DNA of 37,667 nt from Balneolaceae bacterium (GCA_007693395.1 REDS01000110.1:1-37667); one strand, 5' to 3'; counted from the first letter of the stretch, positions 1 through 8,540 are shown. Made by a program: numbers and translations. The notes: a model not told the origin generated them from the sequence alone.

Positions 1-331
1 CATCAATATGTTTTCTGGCACGGATTCTCTTTGCGTTTTCCCAGGCAAATGCCAGAGCTGAGATTATCACACCGACAAGAACAGCAAGTGCGAGGTTATG
101 GAGTACAACAGTTACAAACATTACAATAATATCCGTAAGCGGCACTTTTCCAATAATCTTAAGGCTGGCCCACTAAAAGGTTCCAATGGCAACTATAGTC
201 ATTAAACCAACCAGTGCAGTCATGGGTACTTGCTCGATAATAAACGCCCCAAAAAGAATGAACATCAATAGCACCACAGCTGCAATCAGAATATGCAATT
301 TAGCTGCGGGATTAGAAAACTGAGATAGCAT
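1..331 (-). pseudogene. SulP-family anion transporter, 3' remnant with in-frame stop
   Basis: Reading the minus strand from an ATG at 329-331 gives a continuous SulP-like stretch: a hydrophobic helix, the PMTALVG segment, then AIGTF, a TAG codon at 173-175, and WASLKIIGKVPL, further helices and the SALAFAWENAKRI signature before the window edge. In SulP transporters the residue at the TAG is normally glutamate (GTFEW), so GAG has changed to TAG. The fragment also lacks the N-terminal two thirds of the transport domain: the frame closes upstream at a stop inside the next gene, so it begins in the middle of the family. The frame after the stop is open to the left edge, where the STAS domain would follow. 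SulP proteins move sulfate, bicarbonate or other anions across the inner membrane; this copy should be non-functional. Family assignment is from recognised motifs. Confidence 0.75.
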
Positions 332-349
332 TTTTAGTATCTTAAGCAG

Positions 350-1909
350 ATGCAGAAAGAATATCAGTTACGGGTGCTTCCGCGCACTGCAGCAAAACCG
401 GATGAACTAAAATCGTACATCTCCAAAGAAAAGAATATCCCCCGGGATGAAATCCGCCATATAGAGATTCTTCGCCGGTCGATTGATGCACGTCAAAAAA
501 CAGTGATCATCAACCTGAAAGTGAATGTTTATGTAGGTGAGGATTATAATGAAGAGCCTATCAACCTGCCTGACTATCCAAATGTAAGCAACGCCAAAGA
601 GGTAGTGATAGTTGGTGCCGGGCCGGCAGGAATCTTTGCAGCACTTCAGCTAATTGAAGATGGATTAAAACCGGTAATTCTTGAACGCGGAAAAGATGTA
701 AAAAACCGGATTGCAGACCTGAAAGGCATCAACGTAAAACACATTGTAAACGAAGACTCTAACTACTGTTTTGGTGAAGGAGGTGCCGGAACCTATTCGG
801 ATGGAAAGCTCTATACCCGGTCAAAAAAGCGGGGTAATATCCAGCGAATTCTTGAGCTTTTTGTTGGTTTTGGAGCTGTAAGGGATATTTTAGTGGATGC
901 TCATCCTCATATTGGTACCAATAAACTGCCGCCAATTATCGCAACGATGAGAGAGTGCATTCTGGCAAGCGGCGGCAAGATACACTTCAACACGCGCGTT
1001 ACAGATTTTCTGATTGAGAGTGGACAAATAAAAGGTGTTAAAACATTAAGTAATGAAACATTTCGGGCTGATAATGTAATTCTGGCGACAGGCCATTCTG
1101 CGCGTGATGTATTTGAGCTGCTGCACCGAAAAGAGATAAAAATTGACCTGAAGCCACTCGCCATCGGAGTAAGGGTAGAGCATGCCCAATCGCTTATAGA
1201 CTCCATACAGTACAGTTGTGATGACAGAGGGCCGTATCTGCCGCCATCACTATATAGAATTGTTAAACAGGTTGGTGGGCGCGGGGTATACTCTTTCTGT
1301 ATGTGCCCGGGCGGGGTTATTGCACCGTGCGCCACAAAGCCGGGCGAGATTGTAACAAACGGATGGTCGTCATCACGAAGGGCGCGGGCAACGGCAAATT
1401 CTGGAATTGTTGTGGAATTGAGGCCGGATGATTTTAAGCCGTATGAAAAATTCGGTCCGCTTGCAGCTATGGAATATCAAAAAGCAATTGAACAAAAAGC
1501 GTGGGAAGCGGGTGGTAAAACACAAACCGCTCCGGCTCAACGATTGGTAGATTTTGTTGAAGGCAGAGTATCATCTGATTTGCCAAATACATCATACGCA
1601 CCGGGAATAACTCCGGTAGAGCTTTCCACGGTACTACCGCCAATCATCCACGAGGCATTGAAAAACGGATTTAAACAGTTTGATAAATCCATGAAGGGGT
1701 ACTTAACAAATGAAGCCGTGGTTCATGCCCCGGAAACCAGAACATCATCACCGGTAAGTATTCCCAGAGATTACAGAACGCTGGAACACCCTGAGGTATC
1801 TGGGTTATACCCTTGCGGGGAGGGTGCCGGATATTCCGGAGGCATTGTTTCTGCTGCGATGGATGGTATTAAATGCGCTAAAGCTGTTGCCGGATTACCA
1901 TTAAAGTAG
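350..1909 (+). CDS. FAD-dependent dehydrogenase, COG2509 family
   Basis: A 519-residue flavoprotein of the poorly characterised COG2509 family. Residues 1-70 form the small N-terminal domain typical of this family. A Rossmann dinucleotide-binding motif GAGPAG lies at 89-94, followed by the ILERG strand end at about 110-113. The FGEGGAGTYSDGK segment is at 141-153, and the C-terminal FAD motif PCGEGAGYSGG falls around 487-498, followed by a helix that closes the flavin site. The length is usual for the family. The physiological substrate is unknown. The ATG follows the decayed SulP start with no clear ribosome binding site. It stands alone: its left neighbour is a remnant on the opposite strand and its right neighbour is convergent. 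Cytoplasmic; redox function inferred only from the fold. Confidence 0.85.
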   Translation: MQKEYQLRVLPRTAAKPDELKSYISKEKNIPRDEIRHIEILRRSIDARQKTVIINLKVNVYVGEDYNEEPINLPDYPNVSNAKEVVIVGAGPAGIFAALQLIEDGLKPVILERGKDVKNRIADLKGINVKHIVNEDSNYCFGEGGAGTYSDGKLYTRSKKRGNIQRILELFVGFGAVRDILVDAHPHIGTNKLPPIIATMRECILASGGKIHFNTRVTDFLIESGQIKGVKTLSNETFRADNVILATGHSARDVFELLHRKEIKIDLKPLAIGVRVEHAQSLIDSIQYSCDDRGPYLPPSLYRIVKQVGGRGVYSFCMCPGGVIAPCATKPGEIVTNGWSSSRRARATANSGIVVELRPDDFKPYEKFGPLAAMEYQKAIEQKAWEAGGKTQTAPAQRLVDFVEGRVSSDLPNTSYAPGITPVELSTVLPPIIHEALKNGFKQFDKSMKGYLTNEAVVHAPETRTSSPVSIPRDYRTLEHPEVSGLYPCGEGAGYSGGIVSAAMDGIKCAKAVAGLPLK

Positions 1910-1963
1910 CATCATCTTTATGATACTTTACGTGTACGTTCTTTTTGAAATGGTGATTGATGC

Positions 1964-2572
1964 CTACGGAAACCATCCAAAACGAAGAGCCAGAACAGCC
2001 GAAAAACCAGAGAGATCAGAGTTTCCTGTTCCTTCAAGGTTAACATTATTAACATACCTGTAGTACACTCCGCCGCTTACCCTGAACCAGCCCGTCACAT
2101 TCAGGTGGATATTTGCTCCGGGTTGAAGAGAAAAAAAGCTGTCAGCAGTTCGGTCGAGCTCAATGTTTCTGTCTCTGTAGCGAACATCGCCACCGCCTAC
2201 TGTAGCCTGGATGCCATAGTGAACTAATTTGTACGATCTGTTGAGATATTCCAGTTCAAAGCCACCGTAATTCATTCGCATTTCAGGGGTATCTATGTTT
2301 GGAACCTGCCAGCCGGTTGCATCGAAACCTGAATCTGTTCGATAATTGCCAAGGCCAATATTTAGTGTGTGGCCTTCGCGGAACGTAATTGCCCATGCAG
2401 CTCTTGATCCTCTCAGGTAAACCATTTCGCTATTAATAGAAGTAACACCAAAAAGCAGAGCACCAAATCCGCCATGATGTACTTCACCGGAGATCAATGT
2501 TTCTGTTTGTTGAGCTGGACTGATAAATGGAAACGCAGAGAGTATCAAAAAAAAAAGTGTGAATCTTTTCAT
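1964..2572 (-). CDS. Putative outer-membrane beta-barrel protein, paralogue B
   Basis: A 202-residue exported protein. Residues 1-20 form a signal peptide (basic start, hydrophobic core, cleavage expected near SPAQQ). The mature part has alternating hydrophobic strands rich in glycine and aromatic residues (NYGGFELEYLNRSYKL, FRVSGGVYYRY) and ends in an aromatic-terminated strand (LRFGWFP), as in small outer-membrane barrels. It is clearly paralogous to the gene upstream: both start their mature chains with QQTETL, then HGGFG, and share the LNVTxxFRVS block. Its ATG (2570-2572) shares one base with the TGA of that gene (TGATG arrangement), so it is probably translated by reinitiation. I do not recognise a named family. 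A surface or structural role is an inference. Confidence 0.7.
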   Translation of the reverse strand: MKRFTLFFLILSAFPFISPAQQTETLISGEVHHGGFGALLFGVTSINSEMVYLRGSRAAWAITFREGHTLNIGLGNYRTDSGFDATGWQVPNIDTPEMRMNYGGFELEYLNRSYKLVHYGIQATVGGGDVRYRDRNIELDRTADSFFSLQPGANIHLNVTGWFRVSGGVYYRYVNNVNLEGTGNSDLSGFSAVLALRFGWFP

Positions 2573-3198
2573 CAGAAACCTCCAAACTTAATGGTGATGA
2601 TTGCATTAAAGCCCGAAAAGTCACTATCTGTAAAACCAAAACTGTTGATTCCACTGGTAAATCTGTACCCAAAACCGGCAGATACCCGGAAAAATGTTGT
2701 TACATTCAGCTCTGCATGAACAGCAGGTTCAAATACAAAATAGCTGTCTATCTCATCTTCAAAATTTTCGTAGTTGCTTTCACGAAGCCCAACTGCACCA
2801 GCACCGGTTAGGGAAGAAACCGTAAAATGCGCAAGTTTGTAGGAACGGTTGGTATATTCAAAAACAAACCCGCCATATCCTGAAAAGGCATAGTAATCAA
2901 CATCAGGAATACCAACTTGCGGTTCGGGAGCAAGGTGATTTGTAGCAAGGCCAAAACCGCCTCCGCCAAGTGAGATGGTATGCTTTTCACTTAGGTTGAT
3001 GATCCATCCGCCGCGGCCTCCTACCCAAACAGCACCTTGGCCGGCAAGATTGCCAATCTGTACTACAGGCCCGCCAAAACCGCCGTGGGTTACATCTCCA
3101 TCAAAGAGTGTTTCTGTTTGCTGGGCATTTGAAAGGTTTGGGATAATGGCAAAGAGCAGAAAGATTGATAAGGTGAGTAACGGCTTGAACGAGTCCAT
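2572..3198 (-). CDS. Putative outer-membrane beta-barrel protein, paralogue A
   Basis: A 208-residue exported protein, first gene of a two-gene tandem. The signal peptide spans about residues 1-25 and is cut near SNAQQ. The mature region carries short glycine-rich amphipathic strands (GGRGGWIINL, GYGGFVFEYTNRSYKLAHF, FFRVSAGFGYRF) and finishes with IITIKFGGF, consistent with a small barrel in the outer membrane. The downstream gene is a diverged duplicate, sharing QQTETL, HGGFG, the NRSYKL block and the LNVT-FRVS block. The stop codon overlaps the next start by one base. No Shine-Dalgarno site is visible before the ATG at 3196-3198. Function unknown. Confidence 0.7.
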   Translation of the reverse strand: MDSFKPLLTLSIFLLFAIIPNLSNAQQTETLFDGDVTHGGFGGPVVQIGNLAGQGAVWVGGRGGWIINLSEKHTISLGGGGFGLATNHLAPEPQVGIPDVDYYAFSGYGGFVFEYTNRSYKLAHFTVSSLTGAGAVGLRESNYENFEDEIDSYFVFEPAVHAELNVTTFFRVSAGFGYRFTSGINSFGFTDSDFSGFNAIITIKFGGF

Positions 3199-3273
3199 AA
3201 GAATAAATTTAGATTTAATTATCTAATTATCTCTTACGGATGCCTGGTAACACTGTTTCACAAATTTCTGACA

Positions 3274-3307
3274 TAAAAAAACCTGATTGTGATTACACAA
3301 TCAGGTT
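3274..3307 (-). terminator. Intrinsic terminator of the cca-ispE-glgP operon
   Basis: A perfect 12-bp inverted repeat (AACCTGATTGTG at 3280-3291 and CACAATCAGGTT at 3296-3307) with a 4-base loop. On the minus strand the hairpin is followed by six T residues (complement of 3274-3279). It lies 22 bases after the glycogen phosphorylase stop codon, so it is a textbook factor-independent terminator for the minus-strand operon. Confidence 0.9.
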
Positions 3308-3328
3308 TAGTATGCTTGCAATAAGTTG

Positions 3329-5788
3329 TTATTTTTTCACATCAACCTGCCAGATCTCTTCGGCATAATCGCGGATGGTACGGTCGGATGAAAACTTACC
3401 GACACGCGCTGTATTGAGAAGTGCCATTCGGTTCCAGGCATCCTGATCGCGATAGAGCTCGTCCACCTTCGCCTGCTCATTGCAGTAAGCTTCATAATCA
3501 GCCAGTACAAGGAAGTAATCGCCTTTATGCAGCAGCGAATCGATGATCGGGCTGTACAAACCGGCGTCACTGTTAAAGAAACCGTCTCTTACCTGATCCA
3601 GTACTTTCTTAAGATCACTGTTCTTCTCGTAATAATCCCACGGGTTGTATCCTTCTCTGCGGAGTGCGTCAACGTCTTCAACCGTGTTACCGAAAATGAA
3701 GACATTTTCATCGCCCACTTCTTCTTTAATCTCAACGTTAGCACCATCGAGCGTACCTATGGTAAGAGCACCGTTCAGGGCAAACTTCATGTTACCGGTA
3801 CCTGATGCCTCAAAACCGGCAGTTGAGATTTGTTCAGAAAGGTTCGCAGCGGGAATCATTTTTTCTGCAAGCGTAACACTGTAGTTCTCAAGGAAGATGA
3901 ACTTTAGCTTACCGTTTAAATCCGGATCTTTATTGATCTTTTCGCCAACATCATTCATCAGCTTGATAAATAGTTTGGCCATTGTGTAGCCGGGGGCTGC
4001 CTTGCCGGCAACAAGAATGGTACGCGGAACCACATCAAGGGATGGGTCTGCCTTGATTTTGTTGTATTGTGTAATGGCATAAAAGGTAAGCATTAGCTGG
4101 CGCTTGTACTCATGAATTCGCTTGATCTGGATATCAAACATCGAGTTAACATCAACCTTGATGTCGCGTTTTTGCTCAATGTAATCTACCATTTGCTGCT
4201 TATTCTTCTGTTTGATCTGAACATAGCGATCCATGAAATCCTTATCGTCAATAAACTCCTCGATTTTCCGGAGCTGGCCGAGATCCGTTACCCAGCCTTC
4301 GCCAATTTTGCTGGTAAGCAGATCGGCGAGTTCCCGATTACACTGACGCAGCCAGCGGCGCGGGGTAATACCGTTGGTTTTATTGGTGAATTTATCCGGA
4401 TAGATCTCATAAAAATCACGGAAGAGGGTTTTCTTGATAAGGTCACTGTGCAGAGCGGCAACTCCGTTTATTTTCCTTGAACCAACAATTCCGAGTGATG
4501 CCATGTGTACCACAGGATTCTCACCTTCACTTACAATAGAGAGGCGACTTATTTTTCCGCGATCATCACCAATTTTTAACTGCACATCCTGCAGGAATCG
4601 TCTGTTGATTTCATAAATGATTTGAAGGTGGCGGGGAAGCAGGTTTCTGAGCAGGGAGACCGGCCATTTTTCAAGGGCTTCCGGCAGCAGCGTATGGTTG
4701 GTGTACGCCATTGTTTTTTCGGTAATTTCCCAGGCCAGATCCCAATCCAGTCCTTCTTCATCAACCAGAACCCTCATCAATTCAGGAATGGCAAGGTTTG
4801 GATGTGTGTCATTACACTGGATGGCAACTTTATCGGGGAGTTTTCTCCAGTCGTCGTTGCTTTTCTTGAAGCGGCGTAAAATATCCTGCATGGAAGCTGA
4901 AACGAGAAAAAACTCTTGTTTGAGGCGGAGTTCCTGGCCAACAAAAACTTTGTCGTTAGGGTAAAGTACCCGAGAGATATTCTCGTTTAACTGGGTATCG
5001 CGAACTGCATCGATATACTGCCCCTGGTTAAAGCTCTTTAAATCTATCGAAGAAGATGATGTTGCTTTCCACAACCTAAGGTTATTTACAACATCATTTT
5101 TAAAGCCGGGGATTGGTGTATCGTAGGCAATGGCGAGCACATCGCGGGTGTCTTGCCATTTAAACCTGAGGTCACCATTCTCATCATGTGCAGCGTGTGA
5201 GTGGCCGTAAAAAGGCACATTATATTTGGTTTTCGGGCGTACAATATCCCAGGGATTTCCGTACCTCAGCCATAGGTCGGGCTTTTCTATTTGGTAGCCG
5301 TTTTCAATGGATTGATAGAAAATCCCGAAATCGTAACGAATGCCATAGCCTGTTGCAGGTATGCCAAGTGTAGCCATAGAATCGAGAAAGCAAGCGGCAA
5401 GCCGGCCAAGGCCTCCGTTACCTAAGCCCGCATCCCACTCAGAATTGCGAACTTCATCGTAATCCAAGCCTGCTTCTGCCATTGCTTCTGCGGCTACATC
5501 CTGCAAGCCGAGGTTCACGAGCATGTTATCCATCAGGCGCCCAATCAGGTACTCCATTGAGATGTAATAAACACGCTTCACATTGTTTTTATGATATCCC
5601 TGCTGTGTATCAATCCATCTGTCATGCAAACGATCCATCACCGAAAGAACTACGCTGCGATAGTTATCCCATTTGGTTTTCGAAAACTCATCTTTAGCGA
5701 GTGTATAGCGAAGGTGTTGTTTAATGTCTTCTCTGAAGGAGTCCACATCCATGCCACCGCGTGGATTTATTATTTTTGTCTTACTCAT
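3329..5788 (-). CDS. glgP: Glycogen/maltodextrin phosphorylase
   Basis: An 819-residue enzyme of GT35 type that releases glucose 1-phosphate from alpha-1,4-glucans using pyridoxal phosphate. The length matches bacterial phosphorylases. Family blocks appear in order: YYISMEYLIGR (74-84), GLGNGGLGRLAACF (121-134), the QCNDTHP segment (324-330), TNGITPRRW (471-479), KRIHEYKRQ (556-564), and the cofactor loop ASGTGNMKFALNGA, in which Lys668 should form the PLP Schiff base. It is the last gene of a minus-strand operon, 21 bases after ispE, and is followed by a strong terminator. Why a glucan-degrading enzyme travels with tRNA maturation and isoprenoid genes is not clear, but a SemiSWEET sugar carrier is in the same unit. 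Cytoplasmic. The ATG start at 5788 gives the expected N-terminus. Confidence 0.97.
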   Translation of the reverse strand: MSKTKIINPRGGMDVDSFREDIKQHLRYTLAKDEFSKTKWDNYRSVVLSVMDRLHDRWIDTQQGYHKNNVKRVYYISMEYLIGRLMDNMLVNLGLQDVAAEAMAEAGLDYDEVRNSEWDAGLGNGGLGRLAACFLDSMATLGIPATGYGIRYDFGIFYQSIENGYQIEKPDLWLRYGNPWDIVRPKTKYNVPFYGHSHAAHDENGDLRFKWQDTRDVLAIAYDTPIPGFKNDVVNNLRLWKATSSSSIDLKSFNQGQYIDAVRDTQLNENISRVLYPNDKVFVGQELRLKQEFFLVSASMQDILRRFKKSNDDWRKLPDKVAIQCNDTHPNLAIPELMRVLVDEEGLDWDLAWEITEKTMAYTNHTLLPEALEKWPVSLLRNLLPRHLQIIYEINRRFLQDVQLKIGDDRGKISRLSIVSEGENPVVHMASLGIVGSRKINGVAALHSDLIKKTLFRDFYEIYPDKFTNKTNGITPRRWLRQCNRELADLLTSKIGEGWVTDLGQLRKIEEFIDDKDFMDRYVQIKQKNKQQMVDYIEQKRDIKVDVNSMFDIQIKRIHEYKRQLMLTFYAITQYNKIKADPSLDVVPRTILVAGKAAPGYTMAKLFIKLMNDVGEKINKDPDLNGKLKFIFLENYSVTLAEKMIPAANLSEQISTAGFEASGTGNMKFALNGALTIGTLDGANVEIKEEVGDENVFIFGNTVEDVDALRREGYNPWDYYEKNSDLKKVLDQVRDGFFNSDAGLYSPIIDSLLHKGDYFLVLADYEAYCNEQAKVDELYRDQDAWNRMALLNTARVGKFSSDRTIRDYAEEIWQVDVKK

Positions 5789-5809
5789 AGTTTTTAATTG
5801 TTGGTAGAA

Positions 5810-6676
5810 TTAGTCTTTTCTGTAAATGCCCATATCCGGCTTAAAACCGGGGCGTGTTAAATTTATGGCAAACCCAAGCTTATGAAACGACTCATAAGCA
5901 TTAATTGCAACAAAATCCTGCTCAAAAATACCAAATATTGAAGAACCGCTTCCGCTCATACAAGCGTAGCTGGCACCAAAATCAAAAAGTTGATCTTTTA
6001 TGTTGCCAATAATTTCATAGGTTGCAATTACCGGAGGCTCCAGATTGTTCTGCAACAGATATTGCCACTGGTCTGGTTCTTCCTCGGTTAGGATGCTTTT
6101 TATTGAAAATTCTGGATTGGGATTAGGGTTGCATTTCTGATAAGCCTCAGCTGTAGATGATTCAAACCCGGGGTAAATCGTCAAAATCCATGCGTCAGGC
6201 TGAATATCCAGGGGTTCAACATCCTGGCCCAGACCGGTTCCTAACCCGGGTTTCCCTTTTATGAAAAAGGGGATATCAGCACCAAGATCTCTGCTAAGGT
6301 CAATTAGGTCGTCATCACTGAGGCCTGCACCCTCCATTTTATTCAGTATTCGGAAAGTGAGCGCTGCATTACTGCTGCCGCCGCCAAGCCCTGCGCCTGC
6401 CGGTATTTTTTTTGTGATATTAAACGCATACTGATTTTTCAGCCCAACATAGCGGCCAAAAGCCATATAAGCTTTGGTAATGAGATTACGCTCATCTACT
6501 GGTATTGCACTGTCTGACATGCTTAGCCGGTAGTTTTCTGATGGTTTCACTTCAAAGCGGTCGTTCCATTCAATAAAACAAAACCCTGTTTCTATACGAT
6601 GGTACCCGGTTGGGAGCCGCTCAAGAATATGTAGTCCAAGATTTATTTTTGCGTAGGAGTTGGCTATCCAGGTCAT
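5810..6676 (-). CDS. ispE: 4-diphosphocytidyl-2-C-methyl-D-erythritol kinase
   Basis: A 288-residue GHMP kinase that phosphorylates CDP-methylerythritol with ATP in the non-mevalonate isoprenoid pathway. The substrate-site lysine is in SYAKINLGL (Lys10). The glycine-rich ATP loop PAGAGLGGGSSNAA occupies 92-105. The catalytic aspartate is in LGADIPFF (Asp134). The C-terminal GHMP motif MSGSGSSIFG is also present. Size and motif order fit IspE exactly. It lies 8 bases after the SemiSWEET gene and 21 bases before glgP, so it is co-transcribed. Cytoplasmic and presumably essential if the organism relies on the MEP pathway. Confidence 0.96.
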   Translation of the reverse strand: MTWIANSYAKINLGLHILERLPTGYHRIETGFCFIEWNDRFEVKPSENYRLSMSDSAIPVDERNLITKAYMAFGRYVGLKNQYAFNITKKIPAGAGLGGGSSNAALTFRILNKMEGAGLSDDDLIDLSRDLGADIPFFIKGKPGLGTGLGQDVEPLDIQPDAWILTIYPGFESSTAEAYQKCNPNPNPEFSIKSILTEEEPDQWQYLLQNNLEPPVIATYEIIGNIKDQLFDFGASYACMSGSGSSIFGIFEQDFVAINAYESFHKLGFAINLTRPGFKPDMGIYRKD

Positions 6677-6684
6677 TTGAGGAA

Positions 6685-6942
6685 TTAATTTTTAAATCGC
6701 AGCTTAAAATAGAGAATACTGGAGGCCAATGTAAGCGATGCAATATTGGTTATTATAATTGGCAGATCAGAAATAAGTATACCGTAAGTAAGCCATAAAA
6801 CAATACCGGTACAAAATATGGAGTACATGCCAAGAGAGAGGTCTTTAGCCGATTTGGTTTTCCAGGTTTTTATAACCTGAGGCAGAAATGCAACCGTTGT
6901 GCAGAAGCCGGCAATAAGGCCAATAATTGTGTTTACTTCCAT
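6685..6942 (-). CDS. SemiSWEET sugar transporter (PQ-loop, MtN3 type)
   Basis: An 85-residue protein with three membrane helices (about 5-22, 38-56 and 60-80) and the PQ-loop dipeptide at 21-22 (FLPQVIKTW), followed by KTKSAKDLS. This is the single triple-helix repeat of bacterial SemiSWEETs, which dimerise to make a facilitative sugar pore in the inner membrane. The substrate cannot be read from sequence. It is embedded in an operon with 10 bases before it and 8 after it. Sharing a transcript with glycogen phosphorylase makes a sugar role reasonable. Length is typical of the family. Confidence 0.88.
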   Translation of the reverse strand: MEVNTIIGLIAGFCTTVAFLPQVIKTWKTKSAKDLSLGMYSIFCTGIVLWLTYGILISDLPIIITNIASLTLASSILYFKLRFKN

Positions 6943-6952
6943 ATTAGTAGGA

Positions 6953-8365
6953 TTAATTGTTTATAAACTGTTCTTTGATCTCTAAAAGATAGCTGTATGC
7001 TGCTTCACGGCTATTGTTGATTTCCCCATCGAAGATGGCATTCTTTATTTTTTCCTTCACCCTGCCGATGACGGGCCCCGGCTCCGTATCTAAAACTTTC
7101 ATGATATCCTCACCTGAAACAGGATTTTTCCAGTTTCTGATTTTGTCTTTCTCTTCAACCTCTCTGATTCGTTTTTCAACTCTGTCGAAGTTGTTTTGGA
7201 ATTTTTTCACCTTCCACTCATTTTTACTGGTAATATCAGCCCGGCAAAGAATCATCAGATCTTCAATTTCATCACCAGCTTCATAGATCAGGCGGCGTAT
7301 TGCACTGTCGCTCACTTCATCCGATACAAGTGCAATCGGGCGGAGGTGCAGGCGAACCAGTTTTTGCACGTATTTCATCCGGTCATCGAGGGGGAGCGTA
7401 AGCCTTCGGAAGATTTTTGGCACCCATTTTGCCCCGAGCGCATCGTGACCGTGGAATGTCCATCCGGCATGTTTATCAAAACGTTTTGTGGGAGGTTTAG
7501 CGATATCATGCATAATGGCCGCCCATCGTAACCAGAGATTATCGCTTACTTCAGCTACATTATCGAGAACTTCGAGCGTATGCCAGAAATTATCTTTGTG
7601 CCGCTGGCCATTTTTTTCATCAACCCCCAGAAGGTTTACCATTTCAGGGAAAAATTGCTTCAGAAGATCGGTTTCAAGCAATAGTGCAAATCCGGCTGAT
7701 GGTGTTGGTGCCATCACAATTTTGTTCAGTTCATCAAGAATTCTTTCCCGGGAGATTATGGATAAACGAGGAGCCATTTTTTGGATGGCTGCCACGGTAT
7801 TAACATCAATCCGAAAATTGAGCTGAGTTGCAAATCGCACTGCCCGCATCATTCTGAGGGGGTCATCATCAAAGGTTTTTTCCGGATCGATGGGGGTACG
7901 GATTACTTCTGAATGCAGATCTTTGATGCCGCCAAACGGATCGTGAAGAACCCCGAAAGAGCCGGGATTAAGACACCATGATAGCGCATTTATGGTAAGA
8001 TCCCTTCGAAGCTGATCATCTTTAAGGCTGCCATCTTCTACAATGGGTTTGCGTGATTCTCTTCTGTAACTCTCTTTTCTGGCACCTACAAATTCGAGGT
8101 CGAGTTTTTGATATTTTACCTGAGCTGTGCCAAACTGCTTAAAAACAGAGATTTTTGTATTTGGCAAGTTTTTGGCGAGCTCTTCAGCCAGGCGTATTCC
8201 GGAGCCAACCGTTACAAAGTCGATATCGGTACTTTGCTCTGCCGGTTTGTTAAGGTAGTAATCTCTCACATAACCGCCCACAACATACACCTTTTGACCA
8301 ATGCTCTCAGCAGTTTTGCCAATATATTCAAACAGATCTCTGTGCTTCTTTGGGATTTCGATCAA
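6953..8365 (-). CDS. cca: CCA-adding tRNA nucleotidyltransferase / poly(A) polymerase family with HD domain
   Basis: A 470-residue class II nucleotidyltransferase. The head domain has VVGGYVRDYYL (28-38) and the metal-binding DID (47-49) plus RRDLTINAL (120-128). The neck has DDPLRMMRAVRFA (168-180). A C-terminal HD domain contains WHTLEV (261-266), MHDIAKP (285-291) and HGHD (305-308). This order fits bacterial CCA-adding or poly(A) polymerase-type enzymes that build or repair the tRNA 3' end; the exact specificity is not resolvable here. First gene of the minus-strand operon. The assigned start is TTG at 8363-8365. A strong AGGAGG (8388-8393, minus strand) sits 22 bases upstream, too far for that start; an in-frame ATA would be better spaced, so the real start is uncertain by a few codons. 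Confidence 0.9.
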   Translation of the reverse strand: MIEIPKKHRDLFEYIGKTAESIGQKVYVVGGYVRDYYLNKPAEQSTDIDFVTVGSGIRLAEELAKNLPNTKISVFKQFGTAQVKYQKLDLEFVGARKESYRRESRKPIVEDGSLKDDQLRRDLTINALSWCLNPGSFGVLHDPFGGIKDLHSEVIRTPIDPEKTFDDDPLRMMRAVRFATQLNFRIDVNTVAAIQKMAPRLSIISRERILDELNKIVMAPTPSAGFALLLETDLLKQFFPEMVNLLGVDEKNGQRHKDNFWHTLEVLDNVAEVSDNLWLRWAAIMHDIAKPPTKRFDKHAGWTFHGHDALGAKWVPKIFRRLTLPLDDRMKYVQKLVRLHLRPIALVSDEVSDSAIRRLIYEAGDEIEDLMILCRADITSKNEWKVKKFQNNFDRVEKRIREVEEKDKIRNWKNPVSGEDIMKVLDTEPGPVIGRVKEKIKNAIFDGEINNSREAAYSYLLEIKEQFINN

Positions 8366-8403
8366 GGTATTCCGTGCTTTTATTTAGCCTCCTAAAATAA
8401 AAA

Positions 8404-8415
8404 CTATTCGAATAG
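8404..8415. promoter_or_regulatory. 12-bp perfect palindrome upstream of cca
   Basis: CTATTCGAATAG is its own reverse complement and lies about 39 bases before the cca start in the long gap between divergent transcription units. A further short inverted repeat (TCACA-N4-TGTGA, 8430-8443) follows. Either could be an operator for a dimeric regulator. There is no second copy that I noticed in the window, so this rests on symmetry and position alone. Confidence 0.25.
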
Positions 8416-8499
8416 CAATCAGCCTTATCTCACATATTTGTGATCAGGTAATTTCAGGCAAGAAATGAATTGATAATTTGGGAAAGCGGTGGAAAATAG

Positions 8500-8540
8500 A
8501 ACAGCCTCTCCACAGTAGTTGTGCCGTGAAAGAGGCTGTT
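8500..8540 (-). terminator. Hairpin, probable minus-strand terminator in the 8366-8797 gap
   Basis: Ten-base arms AACAGCCTCT (8500-8509) and AGAGGCTGTT (8531-8540) pair perfectly around a 21-base loop that holds a nested 4-bp stem (CACA/TGTG). It lies just past the stop of the minus-strand reading frame ending at 8558. It is followed on that strand by a short, imperfect T-rich stretch. A terminator between two divergently oriented genes makes sense only if a gene once ended there. Confidence 0.5.

Noticed and set aside
907-1335. A 142-codon minus-strand frame within the FAD-dependent gene
   Set aside because: The plus-strand protein has clear family motifs across the same bases.
8430-8443. 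A CRP-type binding site
   Set aside because: The half-sites are in the opposite order and spacing (TCACA-N4-TGTGA) to the CRP consensus.
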